DNA of 46,796 nucleotides, taken from positions 1-46,796 of the forward strand of contig JAEEUW010000005.1 of assembly GCA_016290665.1 (NCBI GenBank), in the 5' to 3' direction. Origin of the DNA: Clostridiaceae bacterium. Its GTDB lineage: Bacteria > Bacillota > Clostridia > Oscillospirales > Acutalibacteraceae. Positions within the stretch are counted from its first letter, which is position 1. Every line of letters begins with the position of its first letter. The notes under the pieces were generated by a model, which did no database searches, had not been told where the DNA came from, and was given only the letters and a program-made list of their open reading frames with translations. Made by a program: the position numbers and the translations under genes. This document shows, piece by piece, positions 34,598 to 43,230 of this stretch.

Positions 34598-35095
34598 ATG
34601 TTTCAGGCGGGAGATACCGTCGTGCATCCTTTTGCAGGTGTTTGTCGGGTTCTGGATATTCGAAACGAGCGGTTCGGCGACCGGCCGCAGCTCTACTATG
34701 TGATCGCTTCGACGCAGGACAAGGGCGGCAATCGGATCTATGTTCCGGTCGACTGCGGGAAGATTCTTTTGCGCAGGCCGCTGTCGAAGCGGGAGGTGCA
34801 GACGGTTCTGCAGAATGTGTCGGCGTCCGAGGTGCGCTGGCCGGAAAACGAAAAGGAGCGTGCCGAACAGTTCTCCCTGCTGCTGCGCAAGGGGACGTAC
34901 GCGCAGCTTGTCAAAATGATTGCGCTGCTGCACCAGTGGAAAGACGCGCGCCGGGCGGCCGGCAAGAAAATGCCGGCCGGCGACGAACGGCTGCTGCAGG
35001 AGGCGCAGCAGATGATTCACCGCGAATTTGCCTATGCGCTCGGGCTGGACGAGGCGCAGACGATACGATACATCATGAACCACATTGCCGTGTGA
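34598..35095 (+). CDS. CarD-like transcription factor
   Basis: A 165-residue CarD/CdnL-type protein, a class that binds the RNA polymerase beta subunit and stabilises open promoters. The N-terminal RNAP-interaction Tudor-like domain shows FQAGDTVVHPFAGVCRVLDI, then YYVIASTQDKGGNRIYVPVD. The C-terminal half is helical (QTVLQNVSASEVRWPENEKERAEQF and QMIHREFAYALGLDEAQT). AAGGGA lies before ATG 34598. It has its own promoter and terminator. The regulated genes cannot be told from here. Confidence 0.88.
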   Translation: MFQAGDTVVHPFAGVCRVLDIRNERFGDRPQLYYVIASTQDKGGNRIYVPVDCGKILLRRPLSKREVQTVLQNVSASEVRWPENEKERAEQFSLLLRKGTYAQLVKMIALLHQWKDARRAAGKKMPAGDERLLQEAQQMIHREFAYALGLDEAQTIRYIMNHIAV

Positions 35096-35112
35096 CCGCC
35101 CACGGCTTTTTT
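35087..35112 (+). terminator. Terminator overlapping the CarD-like stop codon
   Basis: GCCGTG and CACGGC form a 6-bp stem, with the stop codon in the 8-nt loop, then TTTTTTA. Confidence 0.65.
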
Positions 35113-35114
35113 AT

Positions 35115-35143
35115 TTGCATTTTTATCCTTTGTATGATAGAAT
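35115..35143 (+). promoter_or_regulatory. Promoter of mnmA
   Basis: TTGCAT, a 17-bp spacer and TAGAAT. Confidence 0.72.
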
Positions 35144-35175
35144 AGGCAAAACAGAAGCGCAGGGAGGCGAGCAGC

Positions 35176-36264
35176 TTGAATCCTTTGAACGACAACCGTG
35201 TGCTGGTCGGCATGAGCGGCGGCGTGGACAGCGCCGTGTCGGCTTATCTGCTGCAGCAGGCCGGCTATGAACCCATGGGCGTCAACTGCCGGTTCTTTTC
35301 CAATGACGACGTCTTCAGCCGCGAAAAGACCTGCTGCTCGCTCGACGACGCCGAAGACGCGCGCGCCGTCGCGCTGCGCCTCGGTATCCCGTTTTATGTG
35401 TTCAACTTTTCCGACGCGTTCCGCCGGCACGTGATCGAGCCGTTCGTGCAGTCCTATGTCGACGGCGAAACGCCGAATCCCTGCATCGAATGCAACCGCC
35501 ACCTGAAATTTGACCATCTGCTGCGCCGCGCGCTGGAGCTCGGCTGCGGCCGCGTCGCCACGGGGCACTACGCCCGGGTCTCGTTTGACAGCGGAAGCGG
35601 ACGCTGGCTGCTGCAAAAGGGCGCGGACGAGACCAAGGACCAGAGCTACGTGCTCTATTGCCTGACCCAGGAGCAGCTCTCCCGCACGCTGTTCCCGCTG
35701 GGCGGCATGCAGAAGACCGAGGTGCGCGAGCTGGCGCAGTCGCTCGGCTTTGTCAACGCGAAGAAGCGTGAAAGCCAGGACATCTGCTTCGTGCCGGACG
35801 GCGACTATGCGGGCTTCATCGAGCGGCACCTCGGCCGCACGTTCCCCGCCGGCGACTTCGTTACCCGCGACGGCAGGGTGCTCGGCACGCACCGCGGCAT
35901 CATCCGCTACACGGTCGGCCAGCGGCGCGGCCTCGGGCTCGCGCTCCCGGCGCCGCTCTACGTCTGTGAAAAGGATCTCAAAAACAACCGTGTCGTGCTT
36001 TGTCCCGACGAAGAACTGTTTACGAAAACGCTGACGGCGCGCGACGCCAACTTCATCGCCGCGGAACGGCTGGATCGGCCCATGCGCGTGCAGGCCAAGG
36101 TGCGCTATAAGCAGGCGGCCCGGTGGGCGACCGTGGAGCAGACCGACGAAACGCACTTCCGGTTGGCGTTTGACGAAGGGCAGCGCGCCGTGGCAAAGGG
36201 GCAGGCCGTCGTGCTCTATGACGGAGACTTTGTGGTCGGCGGCGGAACGATCGACGGCGTTTAA
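35176..36264 (+). CDS. mnmA: tRNA-specific 2-thiouridylase
   Basis: Installs 2-thiouridine at wobble position 34 of tRNA-Lys, -Glu and -Gln, using persulfide sulfur and ATP. The 362-residue protein has the PP-loop SGGVDSAV at 14-21. The nucleophile Cys103 is in TPNPCIECN and the persulfide Cys204 in [10 protein letters not shown], both present. TGHYARV and [12 protein letters not shown] are further family marks. The start is TTG with AGGGAGG 8 nt upstream; no in-frame ATG fits. A terminator follows. No iscS/nifS neighbour is seen. Confidence 0.96.
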   Translation: MNPLNDNRVLVGMSGGVDSAVSAYLLQQAGYEPMGVNCRFFSNDDVFSREKTCCSLDDAEDARAVALRLGIPFYVFNFSDAFRRHVIEPFVQSYVDGETPNPCIECNRHLKFDHLLRRALELGCGRVATGHYARVSFDSGSGRWLLQKGADETKDQSYVLYCLTQEQLSRTLFPLGGMQKTEVRELAQSLGFVNAKKRESQDICFVPDGDYAGFIERHLGRTFPAGDFVTRDGRVLGTHRGIIRYTVGQRRGLGLALPAPLYVCEKDLKNNRVVLCPDEELFTKTLTARDANFIAAERLDRPMRVQAKVRYKQAARWATVEQTDETHFRLAFDEGQRAVAKGQAVVLYDGDFVVGGGTIDGV

Positions 36265-36316
36265 TTCTTTTGAGAAAATAAGTCCAGGAATTATTAAGTT
36301 CTATTTACAAAATCAC

Positions 36317-36354
36317 CCGTCTTTTCGTTCTAATTGAACAAAAGGCGGCTTTTT
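36317..36354 (+). terminator. Terminator after mnmA
   Basis: CCGTCTTTTcGTTC pairs with GAACaAAAGGCGG around a TAATT loop (with one G-U pair), followed by TTTTT. Confidence 0.82.
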
Positions 36355-36373
36355 CTTTTGGTCGAAAAGCAAC

Positions 36374-36402
36374 TTGACAAAGCAATTTTGATCGATTACA
36401 AT
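36374..36402 (+). promoter_or_regulatory. Promoter of the SigH-like gene
   Basis: TTGACA, a 17-bp spacer and TACAAT; a second TATAAT lies 12 bp further on. Confidence 0.75.
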
Positions 36403-36433
36403 ACATGGTATAATGGTGAGAAAGGACATTTCG

Positions 36434-37000
36434 ATGGCGGATTATCTCTCCCTTTCCGATGAATCGCTGCTGCCAAAGTGCAAGGCCGACGACGAAAAAG
36501 CGTGGAACATCCTGTTCGAACGCTATCTGCCGACGGCGCGCAAGCTGGCGTCGCGGATGCCGCAGGGCTTTCTGGAGGGGCAGGATCTTGCCGCCGAGGG
36601 AATGATCGGTCTGCTCTCTGCGGTCGACGGCTTTTCGTCGGAAACGGGCGCTTCGTTCGCAACCTACGCCTATACCTGCATGCGCAACCGGATGCGCAAC
36701 GCGGTGCGCGCGGCGCAGAACAAACGGCAGATCCCGCCGTCCAGACTGGTCTCGATCGAAGCGGGCTTCGAAGCGCCGCAGACGGCGTCTGCCGAAGACG
36801 CGCTGGTTTCCAAGCAGGAAGCGCAGCGGATCGGCCAGATCGTGGATTCCGCCCTGAGCAAGCGGGAACGCGAGGTGTTCCTGCTGTTTGCGGGCGGCGG
36901 CAGCTATCAGCAGATCTCAGCGCAGACGGGGCTTTCGGCCAAGGCCGTGGACGCCGCACTGCAGCGCGCAAGGAAAAAACTGCGTCAGCAGCTTTCATAA
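36434..37000 (+). CDS. Sigma-70 family factor, SigH-like
   Basis: A 188-residue alternative sigma factor. Region 2 is clear: ILFERYLPTARKLASRMPQGFLEGQDLAAEGMIGLLSAVDGFSSETGASFATYAYTCMRNRM. The region 4 helix-turn-helix is ALSKREREVFLLFAGGGSYQQISAQTGLSAKAVDAALQRARKKL. Both line up well with Bacillus SigH, which drives stationary-phase and early sporulation genes. Whether this organism sporulates cannot be judged from the window. The ATG has AAAGGA 8 nt upstream. No anti-sigma gene is adjacent. The zinc-ribbon gene follows after 86 bp. Confidence 0.85.
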   Translation: MADYLSLSDESLLPKCKADDEKAWNILFERYLPTARKLASRMPQGFLEGQDLAAEGMIGLLSAVDGFSSETGASFATYAYTCMRNRMRNAVRAAQNKRQIPPSRLVSIEAGFEAPQTASAEDALVSKQEAQRIGQIVDSALSKREREVFLLFAGGGSYQQISAQTGLSAKAVDAALQRARKKLRQQLS

Positions 37001-37086
37001 AAAACATGCCTGAATGCTACAGAGCGCCTATGTAAGGGGTCGGTGCAATCCCGGCGAGGGCAAAATAATCAAGTGAGGTAAAAAAC

Positions 37087-37371
37087 ATGTACGAGGACAA
37101 AACACTGGTTTGCAAAGAATGCGGACAGGAATTCATTTTCACCGCCGGTGAACAGGAATTCTACGCAGAGAAGGGGTTCCAGAATGAACCGCAGCGCTGC
37201 AAGGCTTGCCGTTACGCAAGAAAGAACGCCGGAAAGCCCGAGCGCGAAATGTTCATTGCCACCTGCGCAAGATGCGGCGGCGAAGCGAAGGTTCCCTTCC
37301 AGCCCACAGAAGGCAGAGCTGTCTATTGCAGCGAATGCTTTGCAAAGATGAAAGAAGAGCAGAACGATTAA
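37087..37371 (+). CDS. Small zinc-ribbon protein with two metal-binding modules
   Basis: A 94-residue protein with four CxxC-type pairs: CKECG (about 9-13) paired with CKACR (about 38-42), then CARCG paired with CSEC. The first module resembles the probable zinc-ribbon family found in Clostridia, and the second the CxxC-x17-CxxC type. GFQNEPQRCKACRYARK is characteristic of that family. It probably binds two zinc ions and perhaps RNA or ribosomes, but no function is established. GTGAGG lies upstream of the ATG. It may be co-transcribed with the sigma factor gene. Confidence 0.8.
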   Translation: MYEDKTLVCKECGQEFIFTAGEQEFYAEKGFQNEPQRCKACRYARKNAGKPEREMFIATCARCGGEAKVPFQPTEGRAVYCSECFAKMKEEQND

Positions 37372-37442
37372 ATCGTTTCAACGCGAATCGTCGGTCAACG
37401 TTTTTTTGACAGCTGCCGGCTTTCCGTGCACCCTTCCCCTTA

Positions 37443-37498
37443 AGCAGTTACCCTTTTGGCAGATACCCCTGGCGTGATCCCCTCAGCATGATCCCTTA
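37443..37498. repeat. Degenerate C-rich short repeats in an intergenic region
   Basis: Four loosely similar 13-16-nt units such as GGCAGATACCCCT, GGCGTGATCCCCTC and AGCATGATCCCTTA lie head to tail, bordered by CCCCTTAA words. Origin and role are unknown. Confidence 0.4.
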
Positions 37499-37517
37499 TT
37501 TTTCCCCTTAAAAAATA

Positions 37518-37550
37518 CACCGTCTGCGTAAGACCAGACGGTGCGTTTTT
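37518..37550. terminator. Terminator between zinc-ribbon and glycoside-hydrolase-like genes
   Basis: CACCGTCTG, 8-nt loop, CAGACGGTG, with T8 on the plus side and TATTTTTTAA on the minus side. It serves the convergent genes in both directions. Confidence 0.88.
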
Positions 37551-37571
37551 TTTCGTTTTGGCGGGCAATCC

Positions 37572-38756
37572 TCACGCCGCGGCTTCCTCCTGCGTGAAGG
37601 CGAAATACGCGAAGCCCTCCCGTTCCAGCGCGCGCAGATATCTGCGGCCGGCTTGTGCAAGCGGCAGATCGAGCACAAGCTTCTGCCCGGCGGTGAGGCG
37701 GCTTTCCAGCGTGGAAAAAGCGTTGACCTGCGCTTCGTAATCCTTCGGCGGGTCGTCCTCGTTCCCGGCGTCCGCGGTGTGGACGAACACGCCGTCCGCC
37801 GCCTCAAAGGACAGTCTGCCGTCGTAGCGGTCGGCGTTGCCGCCGCGCAGGTCGTCCGCGGTCATGCCGACCAGCATAAACCGGTCCGCAGGTACGGCCG
37901 CCCGCGCTTTTTGCAAAAAGCGCTCCAGCACGCCGCCGCGCGCCGCGCCGCCGCTTTCGCCCGAAAACGTGGCGGTTTCCGGGTTCTCGCCGACGGGGAA
38001 GCAGACGGATTCGAGAATGACGCCGCTGACCGCAAACGCGTTGATTTCCTGCAGCAGCTTCAGCAGATAGCCGCGCGCCTTGCCGCTGTAGGGGTTGAGC
38101 CACGCCTTGCCGCCGTCCTCCTCTTTCTTGTCGAGCCAGGGCACCTGCGTGTCCATATAGGTGACGGCGAACGCCGGATCCTGCGCGGCGATCAGCGGAT
38201 CTTCAAAGCAGAAGACCCGCGCAATGACGCCGATGTCCGCGTTGCGCAGCTGTTTGATCGCGTTGCGGACCGTCTCGTTGCTGAACAGCGAGGCCTTGGC
38301 AAGCAGGGCGGGCTGCTCCAGCGAAGCGAACAACAGCCGTCCGTCCCGCGCCTTGAAATCGAGAATCACGCCGTTGCAGTCCCTGCGGCGCAGCTGTTTG
38401 ATCACCGCCTTGACCGAAGCGCGGTCGCGGATCGATGCCGCGGGTACCGCCAGCGCGCGCAGACCGCCGTCTGTCAGCATTGTCCGCACCGCGCCGTTTT
38501 CGTCGGTGACGGCCGCGGCCGTTTCCTCCTGCGCGGGCGCACGGTTGGAAATCTTCAGCGACAGGTCGGTCCAGAAAAAGCTCAGTGCCGCGGCAGCGCA
38601 AAACAGAACGGCGCAAAGCAGGGAAAGCAGAGCCGTTCTTTTTTTGCTGCGGTGACGCCTGTGCCGCCGCCCGGTGTCAATCTGACCGGCGGGGTATTCG
38701 CGCGAAAAGGTATAATAGCTTTTGCGCACGATGACTTTGTCGGGGTTCTTTTTCAT
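37572..38756 (-). CDS. Membrane-anchored putative glycoside hydrolase (DUF4015-like)
   Basis: A 394-residue protein. A basic cytoplasmic N-terminus (RRHRRHRSKKR) is followed by one transmembrane helix at about 41-63 and an external domain. That domain fits the putative glycoside hydrolase family related to YngK: CNGVILDFKARDGRLLF, the TIM-barrel-like DIGVIARVFCFEDPLIAAQDPAFAV, WLDKKEEDGGKAWLNPYSGKARGYLLKLLQEI, and VSGVILESVCFP, where the last normally reads with Asp/Tyr. The carbohydrate target is unknown. AGAAAGG precedes the ATG. It is divergent from the MecA-like gene. Confidence 0.8.
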   Translation of the reverse strand: MKKNPDKVIVRKSYYTFSREYPAGQIDTGRRHRRHRSKKRTALLSLLCAVLFCAAAALSFFWTDLSLKISNRAPAQEETAAAVTDENGAVRTMLTDGGLRALAVPAASIRDRASVKAVIKQLRRRDCNGVILDFKARDGRLLFASLEQPALLAKASLFSNETVRNAIKQLRNADIGVIARVFCFEDPLIAAQDPAFAVTYMDTQVPWLDKKEEDGGKAWLNPYSGKARGYLLKLLQEINAFAVSGVILESVCFPVGENPETATFSGESGGAARGGVLERFLQKARAAVPADRFMLVGMTADDLRGGNADRYDGRLSFEAADGVFVHTADAGNEDDPPKDYEAQVNAFSTLESRLTAGQKLVLDLPLAQAGRRYLRALEREGFAYFAFTQEEAAA

Positions 38757-38796
38757 GAGCGACCTTTCTGTGAACCGGGTTTCCAGTAATTTTGCA

Positions 38797-38825
38797 TTGT
38801 CGTGCGTGCCGGATCACGCTATAAT
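38797..38825 (+). promoter_or_regulatory. Promoter of the MecA-like gene
   Basis: TTGTCG, a 17-bp spacer and TATAAT. Confidence 0.6.
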
Positions 38826-38861
38826 GAAAGCCGGAATACCGTGGCGAGAGGAGGAAGAGCC

Positions 38862-39392
38862 ATGAAGCTCGCCCTGGCAACGGCACATCAGATTCTGGTG
38901 GAGCTGAGCGCGCAGGAGCAGCAGCAATACGGTCTGCTTGCGGAAGACGCTGAGGCCGGAGACCTGCGCCGCACGCTGCAGCGGATTCTTGCCGGCGTTG
39001 CGGCCGTTTCCGGGCGCCGCTTCCGTCTGCAGCGACGGGTACGTGCGGAGCTGCTGCCGGACCGCGCCGGAGGCTGCATGCTGATGATTGCCGGACTGGA
39101 AGAGCAGCCTGCCGCGGAGCGGTGCTGCTTTTTTGCCGAAACGGAAAACGACCTGATCGATGCGGCGCGCGCCGCCTGCGCCGAAGCAAAGGCCGAAATC
39201 AGCGTTACGCTGCTGCGGGACGCAGCGGGCTATTATCTGCTGACGGACCCTTTGCCGGAGTCTCTGATACGGCTGCTTTCGGAATTCATGCGCTTTTCGG
39301 CGCCGGACGCGGCGGCTGAGGCCGTGCTTTCCGAACGCTGCGTGCCGCTGCTGCGGCAAAAACCGCTGTCAGTTCTGTGCGGCGGCGCGTAA
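38862..39392 (+). CDS. MecA-like ClpC adaptor protein
   Basis: A 176-residue protein that follows the MecA/NegA layout. An N-terminal substrate-binding part comes first (MKLALATAHQILVELSAQEQ and ending in PDRAGGCMLMIAG). A linker follows, then a C-terminal ClpC-binding part: CCFFAETENDLIDAARAACAEAK, ISVTLLRDAAGYYLLTDPLP, LIRLLSEFMRF and CVPLLRQKPLSVL. MecA delivers ComK and other proteins to ClpCP in Bacillus. Sequence is diverged and Ala-rich, so the call rests on pattern and length. GGAGGAAGAG precedes the ATG. The 3' end overlaps rpe by 24 bp, tail to tail. Confidence 0.6.
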   Translation: MKLALATAHQILVELSAQEQQQYGLLAEDAEAGDLRRTLQRILAGVAAVSGRRFRLQRRVRAELLPDRAGGCMLMIAGLEEQPAAERCCFFAETENDLIDAARAACAEAKAEISVTLLRDAAGYYLLTDPLPESLIRLLSEFMRFSAPDAAAEAVLSERCVPLLRQKPLSVLCGGA

Positions 39393-40025
39393 CCGGGCGA
39401 TGGTCTGCTTCGGGTCGGGCGAACCGAAGATTGCGGACCCGGCGACCAGCACGTTGGCGCCGGCTTTGCCGCAGACCGCGGCGGTTTCCAGATTGACGCC
39501 GCCGTCCACCTGAATGTCAAGCGCAAGCCCGCGGCGATCCGCTTCGGCGCGGACGGCAGCCACCTTCGGCATCATGTCCGCCATAAAGCTCTGACCGCCG
39601 AAGCCGGGCTCCACGGTCATCACGAGCACCATGCCGAGCTTGTCCAGATAGGGGAACACCGCCTCGGCGGGCGTGGCGGGCTTCAGCGCGATGGCCGGCA
39701 CGCAGCCGAGCGACCGGATCAGGTCCACGGTTGCTTCCGTCGGAGAGTCGGACTCAATATGAAAGCAGATCACGTCTGCGCCGGCTTTGGCAAAATCCGG
39801 CGCGTATTTCATCGGGTCCGAGATCATCAGGTGCACGTCGAAGACCAGATCGCTGCATTTGCGCAGACACTTGACCAGCGGCGCGCCGAGCGTGATGTTC
39901 GGCACGAAATGGCCGTCCATGACGTCGATATGCAGCCAGTCTGCGCCGCAGCGCTTCATACGTTCGAATTCTTCTCCCATTTTTGCGTAATCGCAAGACA
40001 GGATGGACGGGGAAATCTTAACCAT
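39369..40025 (-). CDS. rpe: Ribulose-phosphate 3-epimerase
   Basis: Interconverts ribulose 5-phosphate and xylulose 5-phosphate in the pentose phosphate pathway. The 218-residue TIM barrel has ISPSILSCDYAKMGEE, the metal/catalytic HIDVMDGHFVPNITLG, DVHLMISDP, MTVEPGFGGQSF and DIQVDGGVN, with all catalytic Asp and His residues present. It sits 41 bp after the AI-2E-family gene and is probably in the same transcript. Its end overlaps the convergent MecA-like gene. Confidence 0.97.
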   Translation of the reverse strand: MVKISPSILSCDYAKMGEEFERMKRCGADWLHIDVMDGHFVPNITLGAPLVKCLRKCSDLVFDVHLMISDPMKYAPDFAKAGADVICFHIESDSPTEATVDLIRSLGCVPAIALKPATPAEAVFPYLDKLGMVLVMTVEPGFGGQSFMADMMPKVAAVRAEADRRGLALDIQVDGGVNLETAAVCGKAGANVLVAGSAIFGSPDPKQTIARLRAAAQN

Positions 40026-40066
40026 AAATCATACCTCTTTTTTTCAGGCGCAAATCGGGTGAAGCT

Positions 40067-41233
40067 TTATTCTTCCGGCGGTGCGGCGGCGGCAACGGCG
40101 GCGGCCTCCCGCTGTTTCATGTCGGCGCGCAGCTCGTTGAACACGGCGGTTGCCGCCGGAACGCTCACCATCATGCCGAGAATGCCGAACAGGCTGCCGC
40201 CCACCGTGACGGCCGCAAACACGATCAGACCCGGCGCGCCCACGGATTTGCCGACCACCTTCGGGAAAATCAGGTTGCCTTCAATGACCTGCACCACCAT
40301 GAGCATGGCAAAGAAGATCAGCGCCTGCCAGGGGGAGACGGCAAGAATCATCACCGTGCCGATGACGGCGGAGATCGTTGCGCCGACAATGGGGATCAGC
40401 GCCATCAGGCAGACAAGCGCGCTGATCATGGGCGCGTAGGGCAGACGCAGAATCAGCATGCCGCAAAGGCAGAGCGAGCCGAGAATCAGCGCCTCCAGAC
40501 ACTGCGCAACGATATATTTGTGGAAGCAGTTGTTGAACACGGCCGCATAGTGGAACACTTTTTCTTTCACGGTTGGGCGCAGATAGCTGTTTGCCAGCCG
40601 CTGCACGTTGCGCTGGATCTGCCCGCGGCAGGCGAGATAATAGATCGAGAACACGATGCCGATGACGACGGCGCCGAGGGTGGACGCCGTGGAGGAAAGC
40701 GCGCTGGTGATTTTGCCGCCCGCCGTGCCGATGCCGGTTTTCAGAATGGCGGTCGCCTTGGTCACGATCTCGGACCAGAAGGCCTGGTCGGTCAGCTTTT
40801 CGCGCCAGTTCGCCAGCCAGTCATAAACGCTTTCCGGCAGATACTGCACGATCTTGTCGTTCTTGAGCAGCGCCTCCACGCCCTTGGGCGCCTGCTGCAC
40901 GATCAGCTTGACGCAGTCGATGAGCTGCGGCACGATCAGCACGATGATGCCCGCGATCACGCACAGGATCGTCAGAATCGCCAGAACAAGACAGACCGCC
41001 GTGCGCGATTTCTGCGCGAAGGGCGGATTCTTTTTTGCAAAATAGTGCCGCTCGTAAAAGCGCATGAGAATGTTGATGAGATAAGCGATCACCGCGCCGA
41101 TCAGACACGGCAGAAGCGCTTTGTAGATGTCGCCGATCCACGAAGCGATGGTCGCCCAGTAGTGGATAACGAGAAAAATGCCGATGACGGCGAGCGAAAT
41201 GGAAAGCAGAAGCTTTTTGCCTTGTCTGGTCAT
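40067..41233 (-). CDS. AI-2E family (UPF0118) membrane transporter
   Basis: A 388-residue polytopic membrane protein. Two N-terminal helices, a soluble stretch rich in Lys and Ala (about 130-170), and a set of about five C-terminal helices match the family fold. Typical marks are LIPIVGATISAVIGTV, WQALIFFAMLMVVQVIEGNLIFPKVVGKSVG and GILGMMVSVPAAT. Family members export AI-2 or act in Na/H exchange; the substrate here is unknown. The last residues are Ala/Pro-rich. A strong promoter lies just upstream; rpe follows. Confidence 0.9.
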   Translation of the reverse strand: MTRQGKKLLLSISLAVIGIFLVIHYWATIASWIGDIYKALLPCLIGAVIAYLINILMRFYERHYFAKKNPPFAQKSRTAVCLVLAILTILCVIAGIIVLIVPQLIDCVKLIVQQAPKGVEALLKNDKIVQYLPESVYDWLANWREKLTDQAFWSEIVTKATAILKTGIGTAGGKITSALSSTASTLGAVVIGIVFSIYYLACRGQIQRNVQRLANSYLRPTVKEKVFHYAAVFNNCFHKYIVAQCLEALILGSLCLCGMLILRLPYAPMISALVCLMALIPIVGATISAVIGTVMILAVSPWQALIFFAMLMVVQVIEGNLIFPKVVGKSVGAPGLIVFAAVTVGGSLFGILGMMVSVPAATAVFNELRADMKQREAAAVAAAAPPEE

Positions 41234-41259
41234 GGATGCCTCCGAAAGCGTTTTTTCTT

Positions 41260-41288
41260 ATTATATCTGCTTTTTGCGGTTTATGCAA
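41260..41288 (-). promoter_or_regulatory. Promoter of the AI-2E-family gene and rpe
   Basis: TTGCAT, a 17-bp spacer and TATAAT on the minus strand, 27 bp before the start codon. Confidence 0.8.
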
Positions 41289-41297
41289 GTCCATTTG

Positions 41298-41335
41298 CAA
41301 AAAATGGACCGCACGGGATGGTCTGCCGTGCGGCC
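41298..41335 (-). terminator. Terminator after the carboxylesterase gene
   Basis: GCCGCACGG and CCGTGCGGT pair around an 8-9-nt loop, followed on the minus strand by CCATTTTTTGC. Confidence 0.78.
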
Positions 41336-41346
41336 TTTGCTTTTGT

Positions 41347-43191
41347 TTATCGGAGCGACTGCTGGTATTTGTCGATCAGCAGGTGCAGCTCCCGGTTCGG
41401 GTCTTCCGTCATGCCGACGCGCTCGCCGAATTCATAGACCATGTCCGGCGCATCGTTGAACCTGCTCCATTGCGGATAGGCCTGATCCCCGAGCTCCTGA
41501 TAGGGGCCGTTCGGGTCGCCGCAGCGCACGAAGTTGACCCAGCAGTCCATCATGTGTTCGCTCAGCGCGTAGTCGCTGTCGTCATACTTCGTCTTGTGCG
41601 CGTCGAGGTTGCCGTAGGCATAGGGCATCTCGCCGCCGTGGGCGGAGCCGAGCGAGCCGTTGTCCTTGGTGAAATAATAGAGCCACACGGGCGTGCCGCT
41701 TGCCGCCAGCAGGTGCGACCAGTTGTAATGGCTGTAGGAGAACCAGGCCGCGGAGTAGACCTTGTTGAACGAGCCCTTGGCGTCGCCGCCCATTTCCACG
41801 ATTGCAAGCTTGTACGCGGGGTCGACCGGCGCGGGCGGGACCAGCTCGGCCGCCTCCTTTGCGTCATCGCCGAGCACCTCGCGGAGCGATTCCTCGTAGT
41901 TTTCTTTTGTTACCTTCTGCAGGAAGGTGAAGTAGTCCGCCTCGTGCACGTTGAAGCCGTTCAGCAGCGCCTTTTCGTTGTTCTTACCTTTCTCATAGGT
42001 CTTATATGGCTGCTCGGTGATCGCGTAGCCGTCCACCGTCATGGAGGCGTTGTTCTGCTTTGTGCGCACCAGCCGTTCCGCCGGAATCGCGCGCAGGGCG
42101 TCAAGATCGTCCGCGCCGAACTCCTCCTGCAGCGCAATGCCGGCCGTAACGGCGGATTTGAAGCTGCGGAAGGTGTGGTAGGGGCGCACGGCGGTGATGC
42201 CGCTGCTTTCGGCAATGGCGTAGCGGAACAGCCCTTTGGCGAGCGGAGAAACGCAGATCGCGTTGACCGAAGAGGAGCCGGCGGATTCGCCCGCAACCGT
42301 GATCTGCTTCGGATCGCCGCCGAACGCGGCGATGTTGTCGTTGACCCACTGCAGCGCGGCAATCTGATCCAGCAGACCGTAGTTGCCGGTGGTGTGGTTG
42401 GGAGATTCTTCCTCCAGCAGATCGTTGGCATAATAGCCGAACACATTCAAACGGTAGGCGCAGTTGACCACAATGATGCCGCGCTTCGCCAGCGATTCGC
42501 CGTTGTATTCGCTGTAGGACGTGTTGCCCGTGGTGAGCGAGCCGCCGTGGATGAAGAACAGCACCGGGCAGTCTTTCAGCTCGCCGGCGGGCTTCCAGAT
42601 GTTCAGATACAGCGAATCCTCGCTCATGGCTTCCACGAAGTTGTCTTTGAGGCTGATGCTGAAATTATGGTAGCCCACCATCTGCGTCAGCGTATTCATG
42701 ATGACGGAGGAATCCGGCTGCATCGAGCGCGGCGCAAACGTGTCGCAGACGCGCACGCCGTCCCAGCTTGCCGGCGGCTGCGGCTCCTTCCAGCGCAGTT
42801 CGCCCACCGGCGGGGCCGCATAGGGGATGCCTGCATAGACCTCCACGCTCTTGTCTTCGTTGAACACGCCGGTCAGCGCGCCCTGCTTGACGCGGACGAC
42901 GTCGGTCACGGCGGGATCCTTCCCGGAAACGGCGGGTATCTGCTTTTGCGGCGGGCCCGAAACGCGGAACACGACGCCGCTCAGCACCAGCAAAACGACG
43001 AACGCGAGCAGACGCAGCGGGAACTTTTTGCCCGCAAAAACGGTCTTGTGCAGCACGAAGGCGCAGACGAACAGCGCCAGCAGCACCGCCCAGCCCCAAA
43101 GCGTGTTCTTGCCCAGCTCAAACAGACAGGCGAACACAAGCAGCGCAAGGACTGCGAAGACCACGAATTTCTTTTTCATTTTCGTTTTCAT
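41347..43191 (-). CDS. Membrane-anchored type B carboxylesterase
   Basis: A 614-residue alpha/beta-hydrolase. The N-terminus carries about three hydrophobic helices (about 8-26, 33-48, 58-76), so the catalytic domain from about residue 95 is tethered to the membrane, most likely outside. Family marks: GIPYAAPPVGELRW, EDSLYLNIWKP at 191-201, oxyanion hole HGGSLTTGN, nucleophile elbow GESAGSSSV with Ser303, and the catalytic-His strand AHGGEMPYAYG. Type B esterases hydrolyse short esters; the physiological substrate is unknown. GGAGGC lies 6 nt before the ATG. Confidence 0.92.
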   Translation of the reverse strand: MKTKMKKKFVVFAVLALLVFACLFELGKNTLWGWAVLLALFVCAFVLHKTVFAGKKFPLRLLAFVVLLVLSGVVFRVSGPPQKQIPAVSGKDPAVTDVVRVKQGALTGVFNEDKSVEVYAGIPYAAPPVGELRWKEPQPPASWDGVRVCDTFAPRSMQPDSSVIMNTLTQMVGYHNFSISLKDNFVEAMSEDSLYLNIWKPAGELKDCPVLFFIHGGSLTTGNTSYSEYNGESLAKRGIIVVNCAYRLNVFGYYANDLLEEESPNHTTGNYGLLDQIAALQWVNDNIAAFGGDPKQITVAGESAGSSSVNAICVSPLAKGLFRYAIAESSGITAVRPYHTFRSFKSAVTAGIALQEEFGADDLDALRAIPAERLVRTKQNNASMTVDGYAITEQPYKTYEKGKNNEKALLNGFNVHEADYFTFLQKVTKENYEESLREVLGDDAKEAAELVPPAPVDPAYKLAIVEMGGDAKGSFNKVYSAAWFSYSHYNWSHLLAASGTPVWLYYFTKDNGSLGSAHGGEMPYAYGNLDAHKTKYDDSDYALSEHMMDCWVNFVRCGDPNGPYQELGDQAYPQWSRFNDAPDMVYEFGERVGMTEDPNRELHLLIDKYQQSLR

Positions 43192-43230
43192 ACTCTGCCT
43201 CCGGTGACAGCCGCGGACGGCTTTTTTCTT

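Noticed and set aside
30828-34598. A minus-strand open frame of over 1,200 codons opposite the small membrane gene, recD2 and mreB
   Set aside because: It is opposite three well-supported plus genes, spans two intergenic regions and has a His/Arg/Ala-rich composition typical of antisense frames in GC-rich DNA. It has no family match I can see.
37001-37086. G/C-rich patch with GGTGCAATCCCGGCGAGGGC before the zinc-ribbon gene, considered as a riboswitch piece
   Set aside because: It is too short, with no recognisable cobalamin, TPP or other aptamer core around it.
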